Shown here in pieces: positions 38,847 through 49,398 of a stretch of DNA of 64,000 bases. The notes under the pieces are model-generated. The model made no database searches. It worked only from the letters and a program-made list of their open reading frames with translations, and had not been told where the DNA came from. Within the stretch, counting starts at the first letter, position 1; the number at the start of each line of letters is the position of its first letter. The translations under genes and the position numbers were made by a program. Source of the stretch: Apilactobacillus quenuiae (lineage in GTDB: Bacteria > Bacillota > Bacilli > Lactobacillales > Lactobacillaceae). The stretch is from assembly GCF_002994005.1 (NCBI RefSeq), contig NZ_POSN01000001.1, positions 186,001-250,000 on the forward strand, written 5' to 3'.

Positions 38847-39650
38847 TTAAATAAATGTAAATGGATCTGTATTTATATTAGACTCTATCACTTCTATATT
38901 CCAATTCAATTGTTTTGACCATTTTTTAAACATTGCTGCTAAATAAGGCTTACAAATGCTTTCAATATGATGACCTGGGTCAACAACCGAAAAATCAGAA
39001 GCTAGCATATCGTGACCCGTGTGATAATATACATCTCCAGTAACGTAAATATCAGCACCTTTATTTTTAGCGATATTAAAGAATTTACCACCATCACCAC
39101 CTAAGATTGCTACTTTATTAACTAGTTTATCTGAATTGTTACTAATTAATCGAAGGCCATTGACATTAAATTGCTTTTTACAAAATTTGGCAAATTCATA
39201 AACTGTCATAGTATTAGAAAGTCTTCCAATTCTTCCCATAAAGTATTTATGATTGTTCGTTTTAGTCTGATAAACCAGTCCCTTAGTATCTTTTAATTGC
39301 AAGCTATCTGCTAACCAATCATTCATCCCATTAACAGCATTATCTAAATTGGTATGAGCTGAATAAACCGTAATATGATTTTCAATAATTTTAGCGTACA
39401 TTTTATTTTGCGGATTATTAAGATCTAAGTTTTTAGCTGGACGAAACATAACTGGATGGTGAGAAAAAATAAAATCAACATGATTATTAATTGCTTCATC
39501 AACTACTTCAGGTCTTACATCTAGGGTAGTCATAACTTTATGGATTTCTTGATTTAATGAACCAATTTGCAATCCAATTGGATCTCCATCAACAGCAATA
39601 TCTTTAGGGGCAAATTTTTCAAACCTTTTTACTAAATCAACTACTTTCAT
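38847..39650 (-). CDS. Nif3-like dinuclear metal centre protein
   Basis: A 267-residue YqfO/Nif3 relative with metal ligands in [22 protein letters not shown] and the C-terminal [12 protein letters not shown]. Bacillus YqfO has an inserted PII-like domain that makes it about 370 residues; that insert is absent here. The function is not settled. Its ATG begins right after the trmK stop codon, and trmK-nif3 adjacency next to rpoD is conserved in Firmicutes. Confidence 0.9.
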   Translation of the reverse strand: MKVVDLVKRFEKFAPKDIAVDGDPIGLQIGSLNQEIHKVMTTLDVRPEVVDEAINNHVDFIFSHHPVMFRPAKNLDLNNPQNKMYAKIIENHITVYSAHTNLDNAVNGMNDWLADSLQLKDTKGLVYQTKTNNHKYFMGRIGRLSNTMTVYEFAKFCKKQFNVNGLRLISNNSDKLVNKVAILGGDGGKFFNIAKNKGADIYVTGDVYYHTGHDMLASDFSVVDPGHHIESICKPYLAAMFKKWSKQLNWNIEVIESNINTDPFTFI

Positions 39651-40346
39651 TTATAAAACTTCCTTAATTTCTTTAATTTCTTTCTGCATTTTATGGATCT
39701 TACTTATTGGCTTAGGTCCTTTCATATTATCCATATTAGAAATAATATTTTCTAAACGTTTAATTTCATTTTGCCATTTTTCAATAAAAACAGATGATTT
39801 TTTCTCTAATAATATTGGACCAAATTTTAATTCCTCTAGCGTATAAATAATTTTATCATTAACTTTTTGCGCTTCAATTATTTCATAATTGTGACCATCT
39901 TCTCTAAGAATCTGCTCATTCTTTATTACATAATTATTATTCATTAACCAATTCCTTAAAATATCTTCACCAACATTCGGTTGAAGCACCAATATCTCTT
40001 TACCACTAAGATGATTTTGACCATTTTCCAAAATATCACGAATCAAAATTCCACCCATTCCTGCTATTACAACACAATCAATTTCATCTTCTTTTCCGAT
40101 AGAAAGTAAGCCATTAGCCAATCTTGTATCAGTTTTATCTGCTAAATTTTCTTTTAAAATTTCATTCTTTGCATTCTGTAAAGGTCCTTTGGCAACTTCA
40201 CTGGCAATAGCATATTTGATTAATCCTTTCTTCAATAAATAAACCGGCAAGTAAGCATGATCAGAGCCAATATCTGCTACTCGGCTATTATTTGGAACAT
40301 AATTTGCAACTGCTTTTAAACGTTGTGATAAGTGATTGGAATCCAT
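39651..40346 (-). CDS. trmK: tRNA (adenine(22)-N(1))-methyltransferase TrmK
   Basis: Methylates A22 in the D-loop stem of some tRNAs with SAM. The 231-residue protein has the Rossmann motif VADIGSDHAYLPVYL, the ASEVAKGPLQNA block and VVIAGMGGILIRDIL with VLQPNVGED, followed by a coiled coil near the C-terminus. AAGGTG precedes the ATG. It is immediately followed by the Nif3-like gene. Confidence 0.93.
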   Translation of the reverse strand: MDSNHLSQRLKAVANYVPNNSRVADIGSDHAYLPVYLLKKGLIKYAIASEVAKGPLQNAKNEILKENLADKTDTRLANGLLSIGKEDEIDCVVIAGMGGILIRDILENGQNHLSGKEILVLQPNVGEDILRNWLMNNNYVIKNEQILREDGHNYEIIEAQKVNDKIIYTLEELKFGPILLEKKSSVFIEKWQNEIKRLENIISNMDNMKGPKPISKIHKMQKEIKEIKEVL

Positions 40347-40387
40347 TTAAACACCTTTTTCTAAAATTTTATTTAATAATTAATTAT

Positions 40388-40424
40388 AACAAAAAACAGG
40401 TAGTAATTAATCTACCTGTTTTAG
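40388..40424 (-). terminator. rpoD terminator
   Basis: An 11-bp stem (AAAACAGGTAG and CTACCTGTTTT, 40393-40403 with 40412-40422) is followed on the minus strand by further T residues. Confidence 0.85.
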
Positions 40425-40429
40425 TAAGT

Positions 40430-41539
40430 CTATTCTAAAAAGTCTTTCAATTGCTTACTACGTGAAGGATGACGTAATTTACGCAATGCTTTTGCTTCAA
40501 TTTGTCTAATTCTTTCTCTAGTAACACCAAATACCTTACCAACTTCTTCAAGTGTTCTAGTTCTACCATCATCTAAACCAAAACGAAGTCTTAGTACATT
40601 TTCTTCACGATCAGTTAAAGTATCAAGAACACCTTCTAGTTGTTCTTTTAATAATTCATATGCAGCGTGATCAGCAGGACTAGTTGCCTCTTGATCTTCG
40701 ATAAAGTCTCCTAAGTGAGAATCATCTTCTTCACCAATAGGAGTTTCAAGTGAAACCGGTTCTTGAGAAATTTTAAGAATACCACGAACCTTTTGAGTTG
40801 GCATATCCATTTCAGCACCAATTTCTTCTGGCGTAGGTTCACGTCCTAAATCTTGAAGTAGTTGGCGTTGAATTCTAATCAATTTGTTAATGGTTTCAAC
40901 CATATGAACAGGAATTCTAATTGTTCTAGCTTGATCAGCTATAGCACGAGTAATAGCTTGTCTAATCCACCAAGTAGCGTAAGTTGAAAATTTGAATCCT
41001 TTACGATAATCAAACTTTTCAACCGCTTTCATAAGTCCCATGTTTCCTTCTTGAATTAAGTCTAAGAACTGCATTCCACGACCTACATAACGCTTAGCGA
41101 TTGAAACAACTAAACGTAAATTAGCTTCTGCTAATTCTTGTTTAGCTTCTTCATCACCTTTTTCAATTCTTAAAGCCAATTCAACTTCTTGATCAGCAGT
41201 TAGAAGTGATACACGACCAATTTCCTTAAGATACATTCTAACAGGATCATTAATTTTAACTCCTGTAGGTGCTGAAGAAGAATTCTTTAATTCTGATTGA
41301 GTAACTTTTTTGGCAGCTTCTAGTGCTCTTGGGTCAGGATCACCATTTTCGTCTACAACACTAATTCCTTTATCTTCAACTTTTTCTAAAAGATTGTACA
41401 TTTGTTTCTTTGTTAACTTAAACGGAACAGCAATACTATCATTTAAGTCATCATAAGTTACATGTCCAACTTTCTTTTGTTTTTTAATTAGTGCATTAAC
41501 TGATTCTTTTAGTTCTTTTTTATTAGATTTTCCAGCCAT
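40430..41539 (-). CDS. rpoD: Primary sigma factor RpoD (SigA)
   Basis: The main sigma factor. The 369-residue protein has a region 1.1-like N-terminus, region 2 with [20 protein letters not shown], region 3 and region 4 with the helix-turn-helix [17 protein letters not shown] that reads the -35 element. The protein suits the many TTGACA/TATAAT-like promoters found in this window. It follows dnaG by 22 bases, the dnaG-rpoD operon core conserved among Firmicutes. GGAGG precedes the ATG. Confidence 0.97.
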   Translation of the reverse strand: MAGKSNKKELKESVNALIKKQKKVGHVTYDDLNDSIAVPFKLTKKQMYNLLEKVEDKGISVVDENGDPDPRALEAAKKVTQSELKNSSSAPTGVKINDPVRMYLKEIGRVSLLTADQEVELALRIEKGDEEAKQELAEANLRLVVSIAKRYVGRGMQFLDLIQEGNMGLMKAVEKFDYRKGFKFSTYATWWIRQAITRAIADQARTIRIPVHMVETINKLIRIQRQLLQDLGREPTPEEIGAEMDMPTQKVRGILKISQEPVSLETPIGEEDDSHLGDFIEDQEATSPADHAAYELLKEQLEGVLDTLTDREENVLRLRFGLDDGRTRTLEEVGKVFGVTRERIRQIEAKALRKLRHPSRSKQLKDFLE

Positions 41540-41561
41540 TAAACTGCCTCCTAAATTAAGC

Positions 41562-43385
41562 TTAATTACTAATTTGTTTCTTACGCTGTAAATTAATAAT
41601 GTCCGTGGTTATATCAATTTGGCGATCAACATCGCCTAGCTTTTTAGCCTCATCTAATTCAGCCTGTTTAGTCTTAAGCTGTTTTTCAATGGGAGCATCA
41701 TTCATTATTATATTAACATAATCATCTATCTCTGAGTTAGTAGGTTCACCTGATAAGTCAATTAAATCAACATTTATTAACAATTGTTGCAAATCTTCTT
41801 CTTTAACAAAATCTTGGAAAGCATCCGCCTTATATTCTGAATGATTTCTAAAATATTCTTGAGCCAAAATATAAATTAATTGATATTTCTCATCAGCAAA
41901 GCAAAAGCCATCTTTCCCCAATAACCTTAACCACATTTCATGATCATTTAAAATACGATTTAGCAAACTTCTTTCAGCCATTTCAACTCGTCCAATGGAT
42001 TTAACATTACCAATTAAAGCCGAATTAACATGACTAGTATCAATACCTGACTTATAGTCATTAGCTTTTTTACCTAAATTATTCCTATTAACTAATTTAT
42101 TCAATTGATTAGTTAAATCCAGTTTGTTTAGATTAAATTGTCCAGAAATCTGATTAATATATATATCACGTTCAATAGGTTGAGAAACTTTAGCAATTTC
42201 ACAAAGCACATCATTTATATAATTAATTTTATCATTTTCATTATCTAAGTTACGGTTTAACTTTAAGAAATGCATTTTAAATGAAATTACAGATTCTAAA
42301 GCCGAACTCATATATGATTTAAATTTGGCTTCGCCGTTTTGCTGCCGATATTCGTCGGGATCAATTCCACTTGGCATTTGAATAATACCTAATTTTAATT
42401 TGGTTTGTTCCAAAATACCTATAGATCTGTTAATAGCATTTTGTCCAGGAGCATCACCATCATAACAAACATATAAATTAGTAATATTTCTTTGCAATAA
42501 ATATATTTGCTCATCGGTTAAGCTTGTTCCCATTGAAGCAATTCCGTTTTGAATCCCCGATTGATCTGCTGAAATAACGTCCATAAATCCTTCATACAAA
42601 ATAGCTGTCTTTTCTTTTCTAATTGTTTTCCTAGCATTAGAAAAGTTAAAAAGTACTTTTCGCTTGTTAAAGATTGAAGTTTCAGGACTATTTAAATATT
42701 TAGCCTGATTATCATCCTTATTTAAGACTCTCCCAGAAAATGCAATAACGTTTCCAAATTCATTAGTAATTGGATAGATTATTCGATTGAAAAATCGATC
42801 TTTTAAATCGCCATTGTCATCCTCAAAAAATAAACCAGATTTTCTTAATTCTTGATATTGATATTTTTTTTGAGATAAAAAAGTTTTTAAAATTGAATTG
42901 CTTGGAGCAAAACCTAATTGATATTTATTGATTACTTCATCTTTCAACCCACGATTGTGAAGATAGTCTAACGCTTGTTGCCCAATCTCAGTATTCATCA
43001 AGATATGGTGATATAAGTCGGTTGATTGAGTATGCATATCAATTAAAACTTGCTCATTAGAATCAACTTTTTTATTATTTCGGGATTGTAAATAATTATT
43101 ATCTATCTTAATACCTTGCATATCAGCAACTTTTTTAACTGCTTCAGGATATGATAAATTTTGTAATTCCATTAAGAACTTAAAAACATTTCCTCCACGA
43201 CCACAACTAAAGCAATGGAAGATCTGTTTTTGCTCATTTACTGAAAAAGATGGTGTGTTTTCTTCATGAAAAGGACATAATCCAAATAGGTTTTTTCCAG
43301 ATTTATGCAATGACACAAATTGACTTACAACATCAGAAATATTGGTTTGATCTCTTACTTTATCAATAACATCTTCAGGAATCAT
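41562..43385 (-). CDS. dnaG: DNA primase DnaG
   Basis: Makes the RNA primers for replication. With the ATG at 43385 the protein has 607 residues: an N-terminal CHC2 zinc finger ([11 protein letters not shown] then [10 protein letters not shown]), the Toprim core ([25 protein letters not shown]) and a C-terminal helicase-binding region. An in-frame extension to 43451 adds 22 hydrophobic residues but crosses the glyS terminator, and AGGGGTGAT lies 4 bases before the 43385 ATG, so the shorter start is chosen. Confidence 0.96.
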   Translation of the reverse strand: MIPEDVIDKVRDQTNISDVVSQFVSLHKSGKNLFGLCPFHEENTPSFSVNEQKQIFHCFSCGRGGNVFKFLMELQNLSYPEAVKKVADMQGIKIDNNYLQSRNNKKVDSNEQVLIDMHTQSTDLYHHILMNTEIGQQALDYLHNRGLKDEVINKYQLGFAPSNSILKTFLSQKKYQYQELRKSGLFFEDDNGDLKDRFFNRIIYPITNEFGNVIAFSGRVLNKDDNQAKYLNSPETSIFNKRKVLFNFSNARKTIRKEKTAILYEGFMDVISADQSGIQNGIASMGTSLTDEQIYLLQRNITNLYVCYDGDAPGQNAINRSIGILEQTKLKLGIIQMPSGIDPDEYRQQNGEAKFKSYMSSALESVISFKMHFLKLNRNLDNENDKINYINDVLCEIAKVSQPIERDIYINQISGQFNLNKLDLTNQLNKLVNRNNLGKKANDYKSGIDTSHVNSALIGNVKSIGRVEMAERSLLNRILNDHEMWLRLLGKDGFCFADEKYQLIYILAQEYFRNHSEYKADAFQDFVKEEDLQQLLINVDLIDLSGEPTNSEIDDYVNIIMNDAPIEKQLKTKQAELDEAKKLGDVDRQIDITTDIINLQRKKQISN

Positions 43386-43407
43386 ATTTATCACCCCTTT
43401 TGCAGAT

Positions 43408-43445
43408 ATAAAAGTCGCACTTAAAATAAAAAGTGCGACTTTTAT
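43408..43445 (-). terminator. glyS terminator
   Basis: A perfect 13-bp stem (43410-43422 with 43431-43443) has the sequence AAAAGTCGCACTT and its complement, with T residues after it on the minus strand. It separates glyS from dnaG. Confidence 0.87.
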
Positions 43446-43508
43446 CCTCAATCATCACGTACAAGTAACTAACATTTTAACAATCTATTATTATTTTGTC
43501 TAACTATA

Positions 43509-45584
43509 TTACTTAACAATTAATTTATCTAAATTAGCAAACCAATTAATCATGTTAGCGATAATTGTTAATTGTTTTAAATGATTATTTTTAATATTTT
43601 CATCTTTTGCCATTACCATTGTTTCATCGAAGTAATCATTAATATAATCTTTCAATGACATTAATTTATCAAATTCAGCATTTGCATCTAATGCATAATA
43701 ATCTTCACCAATAGAAGAAACTTTATTATATAAATTCTTCTCAGAATCATTTTCAAATAATGATTCATTAATAGTCAAATCATTGTTAAAACTTTGTTTT
43801 TTAGAAATTCTTAATACTCGAGTTAAAGCTTCAATAGATTTTTTAAATTCTTCATCATCTTTATGTTTATTTAAAACATTTGCAACTTCAAAAATGAATA
43901 AAATATTATGATTTTTCGTTCCTGCAATCGCATCAATAATATCATGTCTTAATTTATCATCCTTTAATACCTTCCAAATACGGTCGTTAATAAAGGCAAC
44001 GATATCATTAAATTCTTTAGTTTGGTCTAATGCTGGAGCAACTTTATGTTCAGCCTCATTATTAACAAATGAACTCATCATTTTTTCTAAATTAAAGTCC
44101 CATTTTTGATCTTTGATAATTCTTACAATCCCATTTGCTTGTCTTCTTAAAGCATATGGATCATTAGATCCACTAGGAATCATACCAGCAGCAAAGAAAG
44201 TTAAAATACTATCAAATTTATCAGAGACAGCTAACACCGCACCAACTTTTGTTTGTGGTAAATCACCATTAGCTGAAATAGGCATATAATGTTCACGAAT
44301 TGCAGTTGCTACTGATTTATTTTCACCCTTAAGTAATGCATATTTTTCACCCATTACTCCTTGTAGTTCTGAAAATTCACCAACCATACCAGTAACTAAA
44401 TCAAATTTATAAATTTGAGCAGCTCTTTTAACATCAGAAAGCTCAGTATCATTTAGTCCCACATATTTACCTAAAACTTGAGTAATGATTTCAACACGTT
44501 GCATTTTTTCATACATAGTTGAGATTTTATCATGAAAACTAACTTTTTTAAGTTTATTTACATAAAAATCAATATCCCTAGATTGATCTTCTTTGTAGAA
44601 AAACATTGCGTCTTCTAGACGAGCAGTTAAAACTTTTTCATTACCCACAGCAACATTTTCAATGTAATCTTTGTTTCCATTTCTTACAGAAATGAAGTAA
44701 GGTAAAATGTTTTTGTCATGATCTTGTACATAAAAGAACCTTTGATTGTCGCGCATTGAAGTAATAAGAACATCAGCCGGTAATTCTAAATACTTCTTGT
44801 CAAAATTACCATAAAATGCAGTTGGCCATTCAACTAAGTTATTAACTTCTTCTAATAGAGAAGGATTAATATTGACAATCCAATTATTATCCCTACTTAT
44901 TTTTTCAATTTGGTCTTTGATCAATTTTTTACGTTTGTCAGCATCAACAATAACAAATTGATCATATAAAGATTTTTCATAATCAGCGGCATTGTTAATA
45001 CTAGTATTATGTCCCAAGAAACGATGTCCACGGCTAACATTACCAGCAGTCACATCAAGAATCTTAATTGGTAATACTTGACCATCTAATAATGCAACCA
45101 TCCATCTAATTGGACGAATAAATTCTAAGTCATAGACATTCCATTTCATAAGAGTTGGGAAAGTCATACTAGTAATAACATCTTTCATTCCCATTAATAC
45201 TTCACTGACAGGTTTACCATCAATATGTTTTTCGACAAATACATATTCAGTACCCTTTACTTCTTTAAATGTAATATCATCAGTTGTAGCGCCTTGGCCC
45301 TTAGTAAAACCGATGGCAGCTTTACTCCAATTACCATCATCATCCTGAGCAATTTTTTTAGCAGGTCCTTTAACAGATTCATCAATATCTTCTTGTTTAT
45401 CTGCTAAACCAGTAATTTGAATTGTTAAACGACGTGGAGTTGAAAAAGGTTTAATATTGTCAAATTCAATTCTTTGATCTTTTAAATAATCTTTAGTTCT
45501 TTTGACTAATTGTTTAATACTTGGAGTAACCACATGAGCTGGCATTTCTTCAAGACCAACTTCTAATAAAAATGTATGTGCCAT
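43509..45584 (-). CDS. glyS: Glycyl-tRNA synthetase beta subunit
   Basis: The beta subunit of the alpha2-beta2 glycyl-tRNA synthetase used by most lactobacilli. The 691-residue protein starts FLLEVGLEEMPAHVV and contains MRWNVYDLEFIRPIRWM-like sequence (KWNVYDLEFIRPIRWMVAL), RGHRFLG and, late, GSNDPYALRRQANGIVRI, with an anticodon-binding C-terminus. It overlaps glyQ by one base (TAATG), ensuring equal subunit synthesis, and shares the T-box upstream of glyQ. Confidence 0.96.
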   Translation of the reverse strand: MAHTFLLEVGLEEMPAHVVTPSIKQLVKRTKDYLKDQRIEFDNIKPFSTPRRLTIQITGLADKQEDIDESVKGPAKKIAQDDDGNWSKAAIGFTKGQGATTDDITFKEVKGTEYVFVEKHIDGKPVSEVLMGMKDVITSMTFPTLMKWNVYDLEFIRPIRWMVALLDGQVLPIKILDVTAGNVSRGHRFLGHNTSINNAADYEKSLYDQFVIVDADKRKKLIKDQIEKISRDNNWIVNINPSLLEEVNNLVEWPTAFYGNFDKKYLELPADVLITSMRDNQRFFYVQDHDKNILPYFISVRNGNKDYIENVAVGNEKVLTARLEDAMFFYKEDQSRDIDFYVNKLKKVSFHDKISTMYEKMQRVEIITQVLGKYVGLNDTELSDVKRAAQIYKFDLVTGMVGEFSELQGVMGEKYALLKGENKSVATAIREHYMPISANGDLPQTKVGAVLAVSDKFDSILTFFAAGMIPSGSNDPYALRRQANGIVRIIKDQKWDFNLEKMMSSFVNNEAEHKVAPALDQTKEFNDIVAFINDRIWKVLKDDKLRHDIIDAIAGTKNHNILFIFEVANVLNKHKDDEEFKKSIEALTRVLRISKKQSFNNDLTINESLFENDSEKNLYNKVSSIGEDYYALDANAEFDKLMSLKDYINDYFDETMVMAKDENIKNNHLKQLTIIANMINWFANLDKLIVK

Positions 45585-46513
45585 TATTTTTCCTCCTTGT
45601 TATAATCAGCTAATAACTCTTTACGTTTCTTATCATCTTTGATTAATGGGAATCCACGTTTGGCACGTTCTTCAATAAATGCCTTTGCAATAGATCTAGC
45701 CATTCTTCTAATTCTAGATAAATAACCTGCTCTTTCAGTAACTGAAACTGCTCCTCTAGCATCTAATAAATTAAAAGTATGACTACACTTCAAAACATAA
45801 TCGTATGCAGGGTGAACTAAACCATTTGCAATTTGTTTCTTAGCTTCTGTCTCAAAATTATCAAACATCTTTAATAGCATTTCTTGATTGCTTTCCTCAA
45901 AACTATATTTTGAATGTTCATATTCTGGTTCTTTAAAAATATCCCCATATTTAACGTTATCATTCCAATTTAAATCAAAAACATTATTAACATCTTGAAT
46001 ATATGATGCTAATCGTTCAAGACCATAAGTAATTTCTGATGCAACAGGATTCATTTCCTGTCCACCAACAATTTGAAAGTAAGTAAATTGGGTAACTTCC
46101 ATACCGTCTAACCAGATTTCCCAACCAACACCAGCACAACCCATTGAAGGATTTTCCCAGTTATCTTCAACAAATCGAATATCGTGTTCAATTGGATTGA
46201 TTCCTAATTCTTTTAAACTATCTAGATAAAGTTCTTGAATATTTTCTGGTGATGGTTTCATAATAACTTGAAATTGATGATGTTGATACAAACGGTTAGG
46301 ATTTTCACCATATCTACCATCAGCAGGTCTTCTAGAAGGTTCAACATATGCAGCATTCCATGGTTCTGGTCCCACTGCTCTTAAAAAAGTGTAAGGACTC
46401 ATAGTTCCTGCACCTTTTTCTGTATCATAAGCTTGCATCAACATACAACCCTTAGATGACCAGAATTGTTGTAATTTTAAAATAATTTCTTGCATAGACA
46501 ACTTCTTTGTCAT
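45584..46513 (-). CDS. glyQ: Glycyl-tRNA synthetase alpha subunit
   Basis: The catalytic subunit that activates glycine. The 309-residue protein has the class II features [39 protein letters not shown] and [19 protein letters not shown] precedes the ATG. It heads the glyQ-glyS operon and lies behind a glycine T-box leader that lets uncharged tRNA-Gly switch on the genes. Confidence 0.97.
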   Translation of the reverse strand: MTKKLSMQEIILKLQQFWSSKGCMLMQAYDTEKGAGTMSPYTFLRAVGPEPWNAAYVEPSRRPADGRYGENPNRLYQHHQFQVIMKPSPENIQELYLDSLKELGINPIEHDIRFVEDNWENPSMGCAGVGWEIWLDGMEVTQFTYFQIVGGQEMNPVASEITYGLERLASYIQDVNNVFDLNWNDNVKYGDIFKEPEYEHSKYSFEESNQEMLLKMFDNFETEAKKQIANGLVHPAYDYVLKCSHTFNLLDARGAVSVTERAGYLSRIRRMARSIAKAFIEERAKRGFPLIKDDKKRKELLADYNKEEK

Positions 46514-46544
46514 AAATAATTCCTCCTATTGATTGGGTGAGACA

Positions 46545-46735
46545 CAAAAAATCCCTACTGTAAAAAAGCATAATAAAATGCAAATTTACAGCAGGGACGA
46601 ATTTATTCGCGGTTCCACCCTACTTCTAGCCCTAATCAGAACTAGCAGCTTAATTAGTTTGGTTCAAAAAGCGCCAATTATTATAGACTATTAATGACTA
46701 GCTTGCACTATCCTAGACTCGCTAATAAACAATCT
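46545..46735 (-). ncRNA. Glycine T-box leader of glyQ-glyS
   Basis: On the minus strand the T-box sequence AGGGTGGAACCGCG lies at 46621-46608. It is followed by a terminator whose stem pairs 46597-46585 with 46564-46552 and ends in six T residues. Upstream, a stem I region runs from AGCGAGTC to GGCGC, with a likely specifier GGC (46675-46673), a glycine codon. Leader length and order fit a class-typical short glycine T-box. Confidence 0.93.
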
Positions 46736-46780
46736 TATAATAAAATTCTTTTATCTTTACCTATTAATTCATTTAATTTA

Positions 46781-46809
46781 ATAATAATTTAGCAAACTGA
46801 AAAAGTCAA
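46781..46809 (-). promoter_or_regulatory. glyQ-glyS promoter
   Basis: On the minus strand TTGACT (46809-46804) and TATTAT (46786-46781) are 17 bases apart, upstream of the T-box. The -35 lies just past the recO stop codon. The whole 46514-46811 gap is thereby explained by promoter and leader. Confidence 0.75.
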
Positions 46810-46811
46810 TT

Positions 46812-47573
46812 CTATAATTTCAAATCATTAATTTGATCCAAAAAATGTTTACTTTTTAGATTTATACCCACAGTATCTTGATATAACTTATCTAAAACAC
46901 TTCTTAAACTTTTTTTAGTATATTTATTAACATTTATATTATTAATTTTTTGAATATCAATCACTGAAAATTTTCTTAAATAAAATACTGTCTTAGCACT
47001 CAAATTAAGTCGATGTGGATCCAGATGATAGTGCTTGGCGCAAATTAATCCACCATATGCTTCAGAATAATCCATCGACAAATCATTTCGACCACAAATT
47101 GCACAACCTCTGAGTTCTGGCTTAACACCAAAAACATTAAGAAGTTGTATTTCAATGATATTAGTAATAATTGCTGCATCAATACCGCTATCAATTAATT
47201 TTAAAGATGTAAAAAGTTTATTAAACCAAGCTAATACTGGAGTTGAATCTGGAAAAGCAACATCAATTAAAGACATTATATAAGTTGCATATGCATTTAA
47301 ATAAATATCTTGGCTAATATTCTCGTAATGGTCTGTATCAAGTGCACTATAAATGTAAGACAAGTTATCTCTACTTATTTTTCCGGAATATAATCCATAA
47401 GTAAATGGTAAAATATCAGGCATCATTTTAAAACCTCTTTTACGTGCACCTCGAATAAAAAACATTTTTTTGCCGGCTTCAGCTGTCATAAACTTAACCA
47501 ACATATCACGTTCTTTAAAATTTTTACGATATAATAAAATTCCGTGAAAATTCATGTATGTTTGTGCATTCAT
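46812..47573 (-). CDS. recO: DNA repair protein RecO
   Basis: Helps load RecA onto SSB-coated DNA with RecR. The 253-residue protein has an N-terminal OB fold (GILLYRKNFKERDMLVKF), a helical middle and a cysteine cluster (CAICG followed by GGLICAKH) that in many RecO proteins binds zinc. The first possible codon is a TTG at 47576; the next ATG at 47573 has GGTGA 6 bases upstream and is used. It sits between era and glyQ, the conserved era-recO-glyQS order. Confidence 0.93.
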   Translation of the reverse strand: MNAQTYMNFHGILLYRKNFKERDMLVKFMTAEAGKKMFFIRGARKRGFKMMPDILPFTYGLYSGKISRDNLSYIYSALDTDHYENISQDIYLNAYATYIMSLIDVAFPDSTPVLAWFNKLFTSLKLIDSGIDAAIITNIIEIQLLNVFGVKPELRGCAICGRNDLSMDYSEAYGGLICAKHYHLDPHRLNLSAKTVFYLRKFSVIDIQKINNINVNKYTKKSLRSVLDKLYQDTVGINLKSKHFLDQINDLKL

Positions 47574-47594
47574 CAATATTCACCAACCAAATCA

Positions 47595-48506
47595 TTAATA
47601 GTTCTCTTTCTTGTTATATCCTAATGATTTTAGAATTGAAGGATTGTCTCGCCAACCAGTTTGAACTTTCACCCACAATTTTAAATAAACTTTGCTACCT
47701 AACAAATCTTCAATATCCTTACGTGCTAAAGTACCTATTTTCTTAAGCATTGATCCTTGCTTACCAATTAGAATTCCCTTTTGGCCAGGACGATCTACTA
47801 AAATATCTGCTTGTATATCAACGTTACCATTGTCTTTATTTTTCATACTTAAAATATCAATGGCTACTGAATAAGGAATTTCTTGACGAGTCAAGGAAAG
47901 AATTTTTTCTCTAATCAGTTCAGCTACAATAAATCGTTCCGGATGATCTGTTACTTCATCTTCAGGATAATATTGAGGCCCTACTGGTAATTTATCTTTT
48001 AAGTTATCCATCAATTCATCAATATTGTTACCTTGAAGTGCAGAAATAGGAAATACTTCATTCCAATTAAGTGCTTTTTTATAAGTATCCATAATTTCTA
48101 ATAATTTATTAGGATTAATTTCATCAATTTTATTAATAATTAAATAAACTGGTTTATCAATCTTTTTAAGTTGATTAATAATAAAGTTATCACCAGCACC
48201 TCTAGTTTCAGTGGCACTAATCATGAATAAAACTGCATCAATATCCTTTAAAGCAGAAAAGGCAGATTTATCCATAAAATCATCCAATTGGTTGCTTGGC
48301 TTATGAATACCAGGAGTATCTAAGAAAACAATTTGTGAATCATCATCTGTATAGACTCCTTGTATTTTATTTCTGGTTGTTTGAGCTTTATCACTCATAA
48401 TAGCAATTTTTTGACCAATAATACGGTTTAAAAATGTTGATTTTCCAACATTAGGTCTCCCCACAATTGCTACAAATCCTGAATGAAAATTAGGATCTAA
48501 ATCCAT
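47595..48506 (-). CDS. era: Ribosome assembly GTPase Era
   Basis: A GTPase that binds the 3' end of 16S rRNA in late 30S assembly. The 303-residue protein has [17 protein letters not shown] and NKID in the GTPase domain and a C-terminal KH domain ([19 protein letters not shown]). An in-frame ATG at 48515 overlaps the SD sequence itself, so the ATG at 48506, 9 bases after AGGGG, is chosen. It follows dgkA by 16 bases. Confidence 0.96.
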   Translation of the reverse strand: MDLDPNFHSGFVAIVGRPNVGKSTFLNRIIGQKIAIMSDKAQTTRNKIQGVYTDDDSQIVFLDTPGIHKPSNQLDDFMDKSAFSALKDIDAVLFMISATETRGAGDNFIINQLKKIDKPVYLIINKIDEINPNKLLEIMDTYKKALNWNEVFPISALQGNNIDELMDNLKDKLPVGPQYYPEDEVTDHPERFIVAELIREKILSLTRQEIPYSVAIDILSMKNKDNGNVDIQADILVDRPGQKGILIGKQGSMLKKIGTLARKDIEDLLGSKVYLKLWVKVQTGWRDNPSILKSLGYNKKENY

Positions 48507-48522
48507 AAAGTACATCCCCTAT

Positions 48523-48918
48523 TTAATTTAATTTTTGTAAAATGATTGGTAAAAATATAATTAAACCTATTAATATCGAAAATAATGAAGCAATTAATAC
48601 ACTACCAGCAGCAACATCTTTTGCTTTTTTAGCTAAATTATTATATTTATCACCGACAAATAAGTCTACAACTGTTTCGACAATTGTATTAACAGTTTCA
48701 GATAAAATAACTAAAAATAATGCTAATAATATCCAAAGCCATTCGTTCAAGTCTATATGCAAACAAAATGAAATGATGATTACAATTAAACTACTAAATA
48801 AATGAAACCTAAAATTACGTTCGTCTTTAATTAAGATTAAAATACCATTTAAAGCATGCAAAAAAGACACGATAAAGTGTTTGTTTTTGTGAATCTGTTT
48901 TTTATCTTTTAAGCCCAT
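48523..48918 (-). CDS. dgkA: Undecaprenol/diacylglycerol kinase
   Basis: A small membrane kinase; Gram-positive members phosphorylate undecaprenol, feeding the lipid carrier of wall synthesis. The 131-residue protein has three membrane segments and the family block ILSETVNTIVETVVDLF with the catalytic Glu residues, preceded by FHLFSSL. It overlaps the end of ybeY by 17 bases, and the phoH-ybeY-dgkA-era order is conserved in Firmicutes. The RBS is weak, consistent with coupling to ybeY. Confidence 0.92.
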   Translation of the reverse strand: MGLKDKKQIHKNKHFIVSFLHALNGILILIKDERNFRFHLFSSLIVIIISFCLHIDLNEWLWILLALFLVILSETVNTIVETVVDLFVGDKYNNLAKKAKDVAAGSVLIASLFSILIGLIIFLPIILQKLN

Positions 48919-49381
48919 AGCTATCCATTATTTTTCTTTGTAAAGGAAACATAACAGCTTCATCCTCAGGTTTCATATGGTCATATCCATTTAAGTGTAA
49001 GAATCCATGAACTACTAAGAATCCCAATTCTCTTTCATATGAATGATTTAAAAATTCAGCTTGTTCTGCCACCTTATCGATTGAAACAAATATGTCACCA
49101 ATATTTTCAGGTATTTCATTAGCCATTTCATCATCCATAATCACAGGAAAATCATCATCACCATCTTCAATTGCAAAACTAATCACATCAGTAGCTCGAT
49201 CTACGCCACGATATTCTTTATTAATATCCTTAATTTTATCATTATTAACAAAAGTAACTGACATTTCTGTGTTTTCTTTTAAATCAAGATATTTACCAGC
49301 ATACTCTAAAACATCTTGAACTAAAGAGGTATCCTTTTCAGAGACTCCATTATTTGTATTATCATAAATTTCTAAATCCAT
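48902..49381 (-). CDS. ybeY: rRNA maturation endoribonuclease YbeY
   Basis: A zinc protein involved in 16S rRNA 3' end maturation and ribosome quality control. The 159-residue protein has the metal motif HGFLHLNGYDH with three histidines, and RGVDRATDVISFA earlier. An upstream ATG at 49399 overlaps the phoH stop (TAATG) but has no SD; AGGA lies 6 bases before the ATG at 49381, so that start is used. Both are possible. Confidence 0.94.
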   Translation of the reverse strand: MDLEIYDNTNNGVSEKDTSLVQDVLEYAGKYLDLKENTEMSVTFVNNDKIKDINKEYRGVDRATDVISFAIEDGDDDFPVIMDDEMANEIPENIGDIFVSIDKVAEQAEFLNHSYERELGFLVVHGFLHLNGYDHMKPEDEAVMFPLQRKIMDSYGLKR

Positions 49382-49398
49382 ATGATTTCCTACTTTCA

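Noticed and set aside
43386-43451. A 22-codon hydrophobic N-terminal extension of DnaG, resembling a signal peptide
   Set aside because: It is encoded across the glyS terminator hairpin, while a strong RBS precedes the internal ATG at 43385. Primase has no reason to be exported.
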